Shown: positions 56,688 through 64,000 of the stretch, one piece after another
How the letters are laid out: every line of letters begins with the position of its first letter
Position numbering within the stretch: position 1 is the stretch's first letter
Assembly: GCF_001297065.1 (NCBI RefSeq)
Contig: NZ_LHOX01000017.1
Span: forward strand, 124,001-188,000
Source: Enterococcus sp. RIT-PI-f
Lineage (GTDB): Bacteria > Bacillota > Bacilli > Lactobacillales > Enterococcaceae
Direction: 5' to 3'
Length of the DNA stretch: 64,000 nucleotides
The notes under the pieces: generated by a model
Told to the model about the DNA's origin: nothing
The model's input: only the letters and a program-made list of their open reading frames with translations
Databases searched by the model: none
Position numbers and translations under genes: made by a program

Positions 56688-57920
56688 TTATTCCCCTGTG
56701 CGTCGGAATGATTTCAATCTAACTTTAAATTTTTCCAATGTTTGTTCTGTTTCTTTTGCTAATTCAGCTGTTTCATAATAGGCCACCATATCATGATAGA
56801 AAGAGAGCATGGTTTCACCAAACCGCAATGCGGAGATTTCATACATTTTACGGCGCAAGACCTCAGGATCTGAAGGAATCTGTTGTTGCGCATACGCGAT
56901 AAAGGTTTTGGCAAAATCCTGATCTGTCTGATACGTGACACCTAAGGAAGGATCATCGATCAATGTGTTGAGGTAATCATTGCCTTCGACCACTAACGGC
57001 GTTCCAGCTGCCATCGCTTCTGTATAGGTCAGACCTTGTGTTTCAGAAGTTGATGCACTTACGAAGTAATCAGCTGCGTGATAATAAATGGCCACTTCAT
57101 CATTTGGAACTTCGCCAACAAAATAAATATGTTCAGATAATTGCATGTCAATGACTTTTTCTTCGAGTTTCTCTTTATGGGGACCTTTGCCAACGATCAC
57201 CAATTTAGCATTCGGAATCGCAGCAATGATTTCTGGCATCCCATCAATGATCGCTTGGATATTTTTCTCATAAGAGATGCGACTGAGGGATAAAAGCATG
57301 GGTTGGTCTTCATCGATCGAAAGCTGCTGTCGCAAGGCGTTTTTCATATCTTCTGTAATATCCGGCCGCCTAAATTTCTCTACTTCGATCCCCGTAGGAA
57401 TGATCCGCATTGGAGAGACCACGCCATAGCCCCGTAATGTGTCGATCACCCGTTCGCTAGGGCAAACCACACCGGTACTATGGTTGGCGAACAAGCGGGA
57501 CAAATACTTGACGTGGGCTGGACGCAAGACCTTCCCATTGGCAATATAATGCAGGTAATCTTCATACATCGTATGATACGTATGGATCACTGGGATCTGC
57601 ATTTTTTTGCCGACCATCTTCCCTAACATGCCGGCACCAAATTCAGTATGGGTATGGATCAATTCCAGTTCCAACTCTTTGGCGATCAAATAGGCGTAAA
57701 GCATGCCGCGGACAACGATTCGCCGGTCCTTAAAGGAGACGAAGGGGACGCTTGGCATCCGAATGATGTCTTCTTCATCTAATGCTGCATTGGGATCGGT
57801 TGTCGTAAAGATGTAGACTTTATGGCCTTTGTTTTCTAACTCTTCTTTTAAAGTTTTGATTGATGTCGCGACACCACTAACTTGCGGAAAATAAGTGTCT
57901 GTGAAAAATCCGATTTTCAA
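56688..57920 (-). CDS. bgsB: 1,2-diacylglycerol 3-glucosyltransferase
   Basis: A 410-residue GT4 glycosyltransferase. GFFTDTYFPQVSGVATSIKTL, HTHTEFGAGMLGK and the C-terminal ExxxxxxE motif (ETQGLTYTEAMAAGTPLV) match the enzymes that make monoglucosyldiacylglycerol, the first step of the glycolipid anchor of lipoteichoic acid. In E. faecalis this pair is bgsB/bgsA. It lies 28 bases after the other glycosyltransferase gene. Confidence 0.85.
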   Translation of the reverse strand: MKIGFFTDTYFPQVSGVATSIKTLKEELENKGHKVYIFTTTDPNAALDEEDIIRMPSVPFVSFKDRRIVVRGMLYAYLIAKELELELIHTHTEFGAGMLGKMVGKKMQIPVIHTYHTMYEDYLHYIANGKVLRPAHVKYLSRLFANHSTGVVCPSERVIDTLRGYGVVSPMRIIPTGIEVEKFRRPDITEDMKNALRQQLSIDEDQPMLLSLSRISYEKNIQAIIDGMPEIIAAIPNAKLVIVGKGPHKEKLEEKVIDMQLSEHIYFVGEVPNDEVAIYYHAADYFVSASTSETQGLTYTEAMAAGTPLVVEGNDYLNTLIDDPSLGVTYQTDQDFAKTFIAYAQQQIPSDPEVLRRKMYEISALRFGETMLSFYHDMVAYYETAELAKETEQTLEKFKVRLKSFRRTGE

Positions 57921-57948
57921 AACGGTACCTCCAAACTCTGCATGATTG

Positions 57949-58959
57949 CTAATTCTTTGTCAATACTTCCTGATAGACTGATTGCAGCTCCTTGCCGATG
58001 GCATCAATACTTTTCTCTTGCGCCGTACGATAGCCGGCATCTGTTAGGTCAGGCAATTCATTGTTGAGGAGGGCCTTGATCTTGGCTGCAAATTCAAGGT
58101 TATTTCTTCCCATATAACTATTTTCACCATCTTTGAGCCAACCTTGATACACAGGGATGTCTCTTACCAAAATTTGCTGTTTGCTCGCCAGCGCTTCAAG
58201 TACGACGATGCCTTCTGTTTCCTCATATGAAGGAAAAAAGAATAAATCAGCCCCGGAATACGCACCTTCAATGATGTCTCCTTTAATATAACCTGGGAAG
58301 CGCACATTGCTTGGGTGATCCCCGTTGACAAGGTCCCGTATTTTTTTGGGGATCGTCATCATCGGCGTGTGACCAAACCAAATAAAGGTATACTCTGGCA
58401 ATTGTTTGGCAATCTCCACAAAATCTAAAATTCCTTTGCGTTCAAAAAACAACCCTACTGAAATAATGACTTTTTGATCCGGATCAATCTTAAAATAATC
58501 GCGAAAGGCTTGTTCTTTTTCCACATTGGGTTGGTATTTTGCCAAATCGATGCCGTTTGAGATCGCTTTGATAGGGACAGTCAAGCCATATCCTGTTAAT
58601 AATTCTTTAGAATAAGGGGTCGGAGTGATCAACTGATCGGCTCTGGCATATAAATTGATCAAATATTTTTTGTATAATGGCGATAACTGATTCGAACCAA
58701 TAAATGAATTCCGAAAATCTTCTTCTGTTGAATGGGCGTGGTAAATGACTTTCTTCCCATGCCGTTTGGCTTTATTGACCATGTGCAAACTATTCACACC
58801 ATAGGTATTGATATGCAAAATATCATAATCCTCTGCGTGTCGGTCTAATGTATAGTCGATGCCAACATCGGTCAATGCTCTTTGCTGGTGGGCTAAAGCT
58901 CTGCCAATTCCTGACTTCGCTAATAATTTTTCTCCTTCAAAATAAAGAAGTACTTTCAA
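57949..58959 (-). CDS. bgsA: Glycolipid glycosyltransferase, second step (BgsA-like)
   Basis: A 336-residue GT4 enzyme. KVLLYFEGEKLLAKSGIGRAL, IYHAHSTEEDFRNSF and the EETEGIVVLEALASKQ motif match the family that adds the second sugar to give diglucosyldiacylglycerol. The start is TTG at 58959, 7-8 bases after AAGGAGG; no in-frame ATG fits. The order with bgsB supports stepwise synthesis at the inner face of the membrane. Confidence 0.82.
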   Translation of the reverse strand: MKVLLYFEGEKLLAKSGIGRALAHQQRALTDVGIDYTLDRHAEDYDILHINTYGVNSLHMVNKAKRHGKKVIYHAHSTEEDFRNSFIGSNQLSPLYKKYLINLYARADQLITPTPYSKELLTGYGLTVPIKAISNGIDLAKYQPNVEKEQAFRDYFKIDPDQKVIISVGLFFERKGILDFVEIAKQLPEYTFIWFGHTPMMTIPKKIRDLVNGDHPSNVRFPGYIKGDIIEGAYSGADLFFFPSYEETEGIVVLEALASKQQILVRDIPVYQGWLKDGENSYMGRNNLEFAAKIKALLNNELPDLTDAGYRTAQEKSIDAIGKELQSVYQEVLTKN

Positions 58960-59146
58960 ACATAACTCCTCCTTGTGCTGCGGTTGTCTACATATAAGTA
59001 TAGCATAGCCAATAGCAGACACACTCCTACCAAGGTCCTAGATACTGCGTGTTCCTATTCTCCATGATACTGGAATCACTAAAAATAGCAACGATTATAG
59101 GTATGATATGACAAAACTGTTCGTTGATTCACCAGGTGTCAACATA

Positions 59147-59178
59147 TAAAAAAAGACAGTAAGCCAAAGCTTACTGCC
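59147..59178 (-). terminator. Terminator of ptsH-ptsI
   Basis: A 10-bp stem with one G-U pair (59169-59178 with 59155-59164), a 4-base loop and eight U on the minus strand. Confidence 0.9.
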
Positions 59179-59191
59179 TTAATATGTTTGC

Positions 59192-60919
59192 TTATTTGAC
59201 ATACTCTTCGATCAATGCCACAACGTCTTCCATTGTGTCACAATCTTCTAAAGCACGTTTTGCTAATTCTTGCATATCTGTGGTAGATAAGCGTTTCATC
59301 AAGCTACGTGTTTTTAGTACAGAGGTTGCACTCATTGAAAATTCATCTAAGCCCATACCTACAAGCAACGGTACAGCTGTTTGATCCCCAGCCATTTCGC
59401 CGCACATACCAGCCCATTTACCTTCAGCATGCGCTGCATCGATCACGTTTTTGATCAAACGTAAAATTGATGGGTTGTATGGTTGGTACAAGTAAGATAC
59501 ACGCTCATTCATTCGGTCGGCAGCCATTGTGTATTGGATCAAATCATTGGTACCAATACTGAAGAAGTCAACTTCTTTAGCAAATTTGTCTGCTAAAACA
59601 GCTGCAGCTGGAATTTCGATCATGATACCAACTTGGATATCATTAGAAACTTCAACACCTTCATCGATCAATTTTTGACGCTCTTCATCGTACATTTTTT
59701 TCGCAGTCCGGAATTCTTTCAATGTTGCCACCATTGGGAACATGATACGTAGATTTCCATGTGCAGATGCACGAAGCAAAGCACGTAATTGCGTACGGAA
59801 CATATCGTCACCTAGTTCAGACAAGCTGATACGCAATGCGCGATAACCTAAGAATGGATTCATTTCATGAGGCAATTTAAGATAAGGAAGTTCTTTATCT
59901 CCACCGATGTCCATTGTGCGGACAACAACTGGTTTTCCAGCCATTCCTTCTAAAACTGCTTTATATGCTTTGTATTGGTCTTCTTCTGTTGGGAAATCAG
60001 GAGAATCCATGTACAAGAATTCAGTACGGTATAAACCGACTGCTTCTGCACCATTGTTATGCACACCTTCTAAATCTTTAGGTGTACCGATATTTGCAGC
60101 TAATTCAAAGTGCTTGCCATCAGCGGTCACTGTTTCAGCATCTTTCAATTTTTCCCATTCTGCTTTTTGTTCAGCGTAAGCTTCGCCTGCTTTGATAAAT
60201 TCAGCTGATTGGTCTTCTGTTGGGTTCACGATCACATCGCCAACGATCCCATTTACAGCTATAATATCTCCTGCTTTCACTTTTGCGGTGATTTCCATCG
60301 TTCCAACGATCGCTGGAATTTCTAAAGACCGCGCCATGATTGCAGAGTGAGATGTACGTCCACCGATATCTGTAACAAAAGCTTTGACAAAGTTGCGGTC
60401 CAATTGCGCTGTATCACTTGGTGTCAAGTCATGGGCAATCACAACGACTTCTTCATCAATCATTGAAGGATTCGGCAAGGTTACATTCAGCAAATGCGCC
60501 AAGATACGTTTTGCAACATCTTTGATATCCGCAGCCCGTTCTTGCATGTAAGCATTGTCATCCATTGCTTCAAACATACCAATATACATGTCAGTCACTT
60601 CTTTCAATGCTGCTTCAGCATTGACTTTGTTGTCTGCCACGTTTTGTTTGATTTGACCGATCATTTCTGGATCTGAAAGAACCATTAAATGCGCGTCAAA
60701 TACTTGTGCTTCTGCTTCGCCTAGTGTTTGCGCAGCTTTGTCACGGATTTGTTGCAATTCCGCTGTCGACTTAGCTAACGCTTCATCTAAACGTGTTTCC
60801 TCTGCTGCCGTATCTTCAACTGTTACTTTCGAAAAAGATAAATCAGGTTGTACTAACAGGTAGGCTTTCGCAACGGCAACGCCATCACTAGCAGCAATTC
60901 CTTTTAGCATCTCAACCAT
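59192..60919 (-). CDS. ptsI: PTS enzyme I (phosphoenolpyruvate-protein phosphotransferase)
   Basis: A 575-residue enzyme that takes phosphate from PEP and gives it to HPr. The phosphorylated His is in [15 protein letters not shown] (near residue 189); the PEP-binding domain includes YRTEFLYMD, the signature [14 protein letters not shown] and the catalytic Cys in GMCGEMAGD. Its ATG overlaps the ptsH stop in TAATG. Confidence 0.98.
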   Translation of the reverse strand: MVEMLKGIAASDGVAVAKAYLLVQPDLSFSKVTVEDTAAEETRLDEALAKSTAELQQIRDKAAQTLGEAEAQVFDAHLMVLSDPEMIGQIKQNVADNKVNAEAALKEVTDMYIGMFEAMDDNAYMQERAADIKDVAKRILAHLLNVTLPNPSMIDEEVVVIAHDLTPSDTAQLDRNFVKAFVTDIGGRTSHSAIMARSLEIPAIVGTMEITAKVKAGDIIAVNGIVGDVIVNPTEDQSAEFIKAGEAYAEQKAEWEKLKDAETVTADGKHFELAANIGTPKDLEGVHNNGAEAVGLYRTEFLYMDSPDFPTEEDQYKAYKAVLEGMAGKPVVVRTMDIGGDKELPYLKLPHEMNPFLGYRALRISLSELGDDMFRTQLRALLRASAHGNLRIMFPMVATLKEFRTAKKMYDEERQKLIDEGVEVSNDIQVGIMIEIPAAAVLADKFAKEVDFFSIGTNDLIQYTMAADRMNERVSYLYQPYNPSILRLIKNVIDAAHAEGKWAGMCGEMAGDQTAVPLLVGMGLDEFSMSATSVLKTRSLMKRLSTTDMQELAKRALEDCDTMEDVVALIEEYVK

Positions 60920-61185
60920 TATTCAGACAAACCTTCTTTTTTCATTGTTTCAACGATTGCAGCGATTGCATCTGCTTCGTCAGCACCTTCAGCAGTGATC
61001 GTTACGTCAGAACCTTGGCCAACGCCTAATGACATAACACCCATGATTGATTTAAGGTTTACTGATTTGCCTTTGTATTCTAAGTTGATATCAGAGTTGA
61101 ATTTGCTTGCTGTTTGTACTAATAATGTAGCTGGACGTGCGTGGATACCTGTCTCAGCAACTACGTGAAAATCTTTCTTTTCCAT
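60919..61185 (-). CDS. ptsH: PTS phosphocarrier protein HPr
   Basis: An 88-residue carrier. His15 is in [15 protein letters not shown] and the regulatory Ser46 in [12 protein letters not shown]; Ser46-P HPr is the corepressor of CcpA in this group, which links it to the cre site at gldA. The ATG at 61185 is used; a TTG three codons upstream is less likely. Confidence 0.98.
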   Translation of the reverse strand: MEKKDFHVVAETGIHARPATLLVQTASKFNSDINLEYKGKSVNLKSIMGVMSLGVGQGSDVTITAEGADEADAIAAIVETMKKEGLSE

Positions 61186-61345
61186 ATTGATCAATCTCCC
61201 TTATGAACCATTTTTTTGTGTGAAGGCATCTTTTTATTCGTGGCAAAAGCACGATTAAAAAATTACCCTTTCAACTGTTAAGATTACCATTTTTTTCTTA
61301 GTTAGACAACCGTTTTCTCTTAAATAAACGATTGAAATCTATCGC

Positions 61346-61537
61346 TTATTTATTTTCTGGCAGATATCGATAAATGATATTTCCATTCAGACCAGCTTCT
61401 CCAACGAATTTGACCCGATCTTCACATTGCAGCCAGACATCGCGAAAAGCCAAAAATTGCGGTTGCGTCACGAGCAGCTCTTTGATCTCCCCACTTCGTA
61501 ATTGATTGATGCTGGTGTTGAAATCGATGTTTTCCAT
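61346..61537 (-). CDS. Small protein of unknown function
   Basis: A 63-residue protein with no membrane segment: SINQLRSGEIKELLVTQPQF, then a segment with VWLQCEDRVKFVGEAG. I recognise no family with certainty. GAGGTG precedes the ATG by about 11 bases, and a TATAAT lies upstream (minus strand). It is divergent from clpE. Confidence 0.65.
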   Translation of the reverse strand: MENIDFNTSINQLRSGEIKELLVTQPQFLAFRDVWLQCEDRVKFVGEAGLNGNIIYRYLPENK

Positions 61538-61641
61538 AAGTTATCGTTCACCTCTTTGCTTCTATTATATGCGATATATGACCACTTGAAAAGTTGCTTA
61601 AAAAAGTCAGCCGCTGTCTTAAAATGATCAAGTTTAAATGG

Positions 61642-61669
61642 TTGCAGTCTGACAAAAAGTCAGTATAAT
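61642..61669 (+). promoter_or_regulatory. SigA-type promoter of clpE
   Basis: TTGCAG (61642-61647), a 16-base spacer and TATAAT (61664-61669). Confidence 0.7.
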
Positions 61670-61677
61670 AGAAGTAT

Positions 61678-61694
61678 GGTCAGTAAAGGTCAAT
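61678..61694 (+). promoter_or_regulatory. CtsR operator of clpE
   Basis: GGTCAGTAAAGGTCAAT is the CtsR heptad direct repeat (RGTCANANNRGTCAAA type), 8 bases after the -10. The inverted repeat CTGAC-AAAAA-GTCAG just upstream (61649-61663) may add a half-site. Confidence 0.85.
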
Positions 61695-61790
61695 GGTTAC
61701 ATTGATGAATGGCCCTCCCTCATACAATCAGCCAAAACATTGGCGGAGATTAAAGGGATGCAGGATAAACATCAGAAAGGTCGTGTATCT

Positions 61791-64000
61791 ATGCTTTGTC
61801 AAAATTGTGGTAAAAATGAAGCGTCGATTCATTTGTATGCCAATGTCAATGGTCAAAGAAAACAATTAGATTATTGTCAAAGTTGTTATCAAAAATTAAA
61901 ATCTCAATCAGGAAATGCTGCCGCCGCGATGGCGCAAGATCCATTTGGTTTTGGAAACTTAGATGATCTATTTCGTCAAATGTCACGCCAAATGCAGCAA
62001 GGAAACCCCTCCGACCAAACGCCTCCGACACAAACAGGCGGCAATGGATTTGTAGGCGGTCAGCCGCCACGTACCAACCAAGCAGCCAATGGGTTATTAG
62101 GCGAATATGGCATCAATATCACCCAAATGGCTCGTGACGGTGAAGTTGATCCCGTTGTCGGGCGCGACAATGAAATCAAACGGGTGATCGAAATCTTAAA
62201 TCGCCGTACCAAAAACAATCCAGTCTTGATCGGTGAACCAGGTGTCGGTAAAACGGCTGTTGTTGAAGGATTGGCCCAAAAAATCGTTGACGGCGATGTG
62301 CCGCAAAAATTAATGGACAAAGAAGTCATCCGATTAGATGTGGCTTCCCTTGTTCAAGGCACCGGGATTCGCGGTCAGTTTGAAGAACGGATCCAAAAAT
62401 TGATTGAAGAAATCAAACAAGCGGAAAACGTCATTCTATTTATCGATGAAGTCCATGAAATCGTCGGCGCAGGTGCTGCTGGTGATGGCAACATGGATGC
62501 CGGCAACATCTTGAAACCAGCACTTGCCCGCGGAGAACTGCAAATGGTTGGGGCAACTACTCTAAACGAATACCGCATCATTGAAAAAGATGCAGCATTA
62601 GAAAGACGTTTGCAACCGGTTCGTGTTGATGAACCAACAGTTGAAGAAACCATTCGAATCTTGCAAGGTCTGCAACCGCGATATGAAGATTATCATCATG
62701 TGCGGTATACCGATGAAGCGATCAAAGCTGCAGCAACTTTATCAAATCGCTATATCCAAGATCGTTTCTTACCAGATAAAGCGATCGACTTGTTGGATGA
62801 AACGGGTTCAAAGAAAAACTTAACGATCCAAATCGTCGATCCTAAAATGATCGATAAAAAACTGCAAGAAGCTGAAGCGCAAAAACAAGCTGCTTCTCAA
62901 GAAGAAGACTTCGAAAAAGCGGCCTATTATCGCGATCAGATCAATAAATTGCAAAAAATGAAAGAACGTCAGATCAGTGATGAGGAAACGCCTGTTATCA
63001 CAGAAAAAGACATGGAACAAATCGTTGAAGAACGGACCAATATCCCTGTCGGTGATTTGAAAGAAAAAGAACAAACCCAATTGAAAAATTTAGCGGATGA
63101 CCTGAAAGCCAAAGTTATTGGTCAGGAAGAAGCCATCGATAAAGTAGCCAAAGCCATTCGCCGCAATCGCGTCGGTCTAGGCAAACAAAATCGACCAATC
63201 GGTTCCTTCTTATTCGTGGGTCCAACGGGTGTCGGAAAAACGGAATTGGCCAAACAATTGGCCTATGAATTATTCGGTTCCGCAGATTCAATGATTCGGT
63301 TTGACATGTCAGAATATATGGAAAAACATAGCGTGGCAAAACTGATTGGTTCGCCTCCAGGCTACGTGGGCTATGAAGAAGCTGGTCAATTGACTGAAAA
63401 AGTGCGTCGTAATCCATATAGTTTGATTTTATTGGATGAAGTCGAAAAAGCCCATCCAGATGTATTGCATATGTTCTTGCAAATCCTCGATGATGGCCGA
63501 TTGACTGACGCGCAAGGCAGAACCGTCAGCTTCAAGGATACGTTGATCATTATGACCAGCAATGCAGGTACAGGCAAAGTCGAAGCCAATGTTGGTTTTG
63601 GTGCCGCCAGAGAAGGCATCACCCGCTCCGTCTTGAATCAATTGAATAATTACTTTACACCTGAATTCTTGAACCGCTTCGACGGAATCGTCGAATTCCA
63701 ATCATTGAGCAAAGAAAACTTGTTATCGATTGTTTCCTTGATGTTGGATGAAGTCAACCAAACGCTGCAACCGCAAAAAATTTCGATCGATGTCCCACAA
63801 GATGTCCAAGAAAAATTGGTCGACCTCGGCTATAGCGCAACTATGGGGGCCCGTCCTTTACGTCGGACGATCCAAGATCAAATCGAAGATGGCATCGCTG
63901 AGTATTATCTAGAACATCCAGACTTACGTACGCTGCAAGCAGCAATCGATGACGAAGACAAAATCATCGTGACCGCAAAAAGTACTGCGGAGGAACCTCA
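61791..64000 (+). CDS. clpE: ATP-dependent Clp protease ATP-binding subunit ClpE, 3' end missing
   Basis: The frame is open to the window edge (736 codons). An N-terminal zinc finger has Cys 3, 6, 29 and 32 (LCQNC and DYCQSC). A Gln/Pro-rich linker leads to the first AAA+ module (GEPGVGKT near residue 148), a UVR-like segment ([15 protein letters not shown] near 370) and the second AAA+ module (GPTGVGKT near 476). This is ClpE, not ClpC, because ClpC lacks the zinc finger and has an N-domain. It unfolds substrates for ClpP. AAAGG precedes the ATG. CtsR control fits heat-shock expression. Confidence 0.95.
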   Translation, partial: MLCQNCGKNEASIHLYANVNGQRKQLDYCQSCYQKLKSQSGNAAAAMAQDPFGFGNLDDLFRQMSRQMQQGNPSDQTPPTQTGGNGFVGGQPPRTNQAANGLLGEYGINITQMARDGEVDPVVGRDNEIKRVIEILNRRTKNNPVLIGEPGVGKTAVVEGLAQKIVDGDVPQKLMDKEVIRLDVASLVQGTGIRGQFEERIQKLIEEIKQAENVILFIDEVHEIVGAGAAGDGNMDAGNILKPALARGELQMVGATTLNEYRIIEKDAALERRLQPVRVDEPTVEETIRILQGLQPRYEDYHHVRYTDEAIKAAATLSNRYIQDRFLPDKAIDLLDETGSKKNLTIQIVDPKMIDKKLQEAEAQKQAASQEEDFEKAAYYRDQINKLQKMKERQISDEETPVITEKDMEQIVEERTNIPVGDLKEKEQTQLKNLADDLKAKVIGQEEAIDKVAKAIRRNRVGLGKQNRPIGSFLFVGPTGVGKTELAKQLAYELFGSADSMIRFDMSEYMEKHSVAKLIGSPPGYVGYEEAGQLTEKVRRNPYSLILLDEVEKAHPDVLHMFLQILDDGRLTDAQGRTVSFKDTLIIMTSNAGTGKVEANVGFGAAREGITRSVLNQLNNYFTPEFLNRFDGIVEFQSLSKENLLSIVSLMLDEVNQTLQPQKISIDVPQDVQEKLVDLGYSATMGARPLRRTIQDQIEDGIAEYYLEHPDLRTLQAAIDDEDKIIVTAKSTAEEP

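Noticed and set aside
62060-63701. Several minus-strand open frames of 66-100 codons
   Set aside because: All are antisense to clpE, whose frame is open to the window edge and has all family motifs.

Overview
The window comes from a low-GC Gram-positive bacterium, almost certainly an Enterococcus or a close relative. The evidence is gene order: an HPr/EI pair, a type II fatty acid cluster headed by fabT, a pair of glycolipid glycosyltransferases next to it, HrcA/CIRCE and CtsR heat-shock control, and the rimP-nusA-infB and yqeG-to-rsfS clusters. It looks like chromosomal core. I found no insertion sequence, prophage, CRISPR array, tRNA or rRNA. Nearly all genes are on the minus strand, so operons below are given in transcription order, right to left.

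Layout from the left. 1-1.7 kb: end of a glutamine-type ABC transporter (fused binding protein/permease plus ATPase). 1.7-3.6 kb: a three-gene ECF sigma operon with its own ECF-type promoter. 3.7-7.3 kb: a methionine-to-cysteine recycling operon (mccA, mccB, methyltransferase, luxS). Upstream of it is a leader that encodes a short peptide with four consecutive Cys codons, followed by a terminator, which is the arrangement of a cysteine attenuator. 7.3-8.5 kb: gldA with a cre site. 8.5-13.5 kb: hrcA-grpE-dnaK-dnaJ with two CIRCE operators. 13.5-20 kb: hemW, an unexplained small transcription unit, a membrane protein, an aldo/keto reductase, and an isoaspartyl dipeptidase with a transporter. 20-28 kb: the translation cluster rimP-nusA-ylxR-ylxQ-infB-rbfA, then truB-ribF, interrupted by a PAP2 phosphatase gene on the other strand. 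28-32 kb: DUF4234/DUF2752 proteins, thrS behind a T-box, a 4-OT tautomerase and an ASCH protein. 32-36 kb: helD, a small regulator with twin operators facing a 101-residue unknown, and another unknown. 36-43 kb: yqeG-yqeH-yhbY-nadD-yqeK-rsfS-yqeM-tmcAL-yebC. 43-45 kb: a second amino acid ABC transporter. 45-54 kb: fabT-fabH-acpP, then fabD-fabG-fabF-accB-fabZ-accC-accD-accA. 54-61 kb: a UvrC-like nuclease, DUF1797, a dehydrogenase, two glycolipid glycosyltransferases, ptsH-ptsI. 61-64 kb: a small unknown and the 5' part of clpE under CtsR control.

Connections between genes. The recycling operon converts the SAH product of methylation through LuxS, MccA and MccB to cysteine, and makes the AI-2 precursor on the way. 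The Cys-codon leader would tie this output to cysteine supply. FabT has two operator copies on its own promoter and probably sets the whole acc/fab cluster. Glycosyltransferases next to the fatty acid genes use diacylglycerol made from those acyl chains.

Most worth checking: the poly-Cys attenuator, an apparent ATA start codon for rsfS, a hairpin between the rimP-nusA promoter and rimP, the ECF operon, the regulator with twin operators, and the lack of fabK between acpP and fabD.
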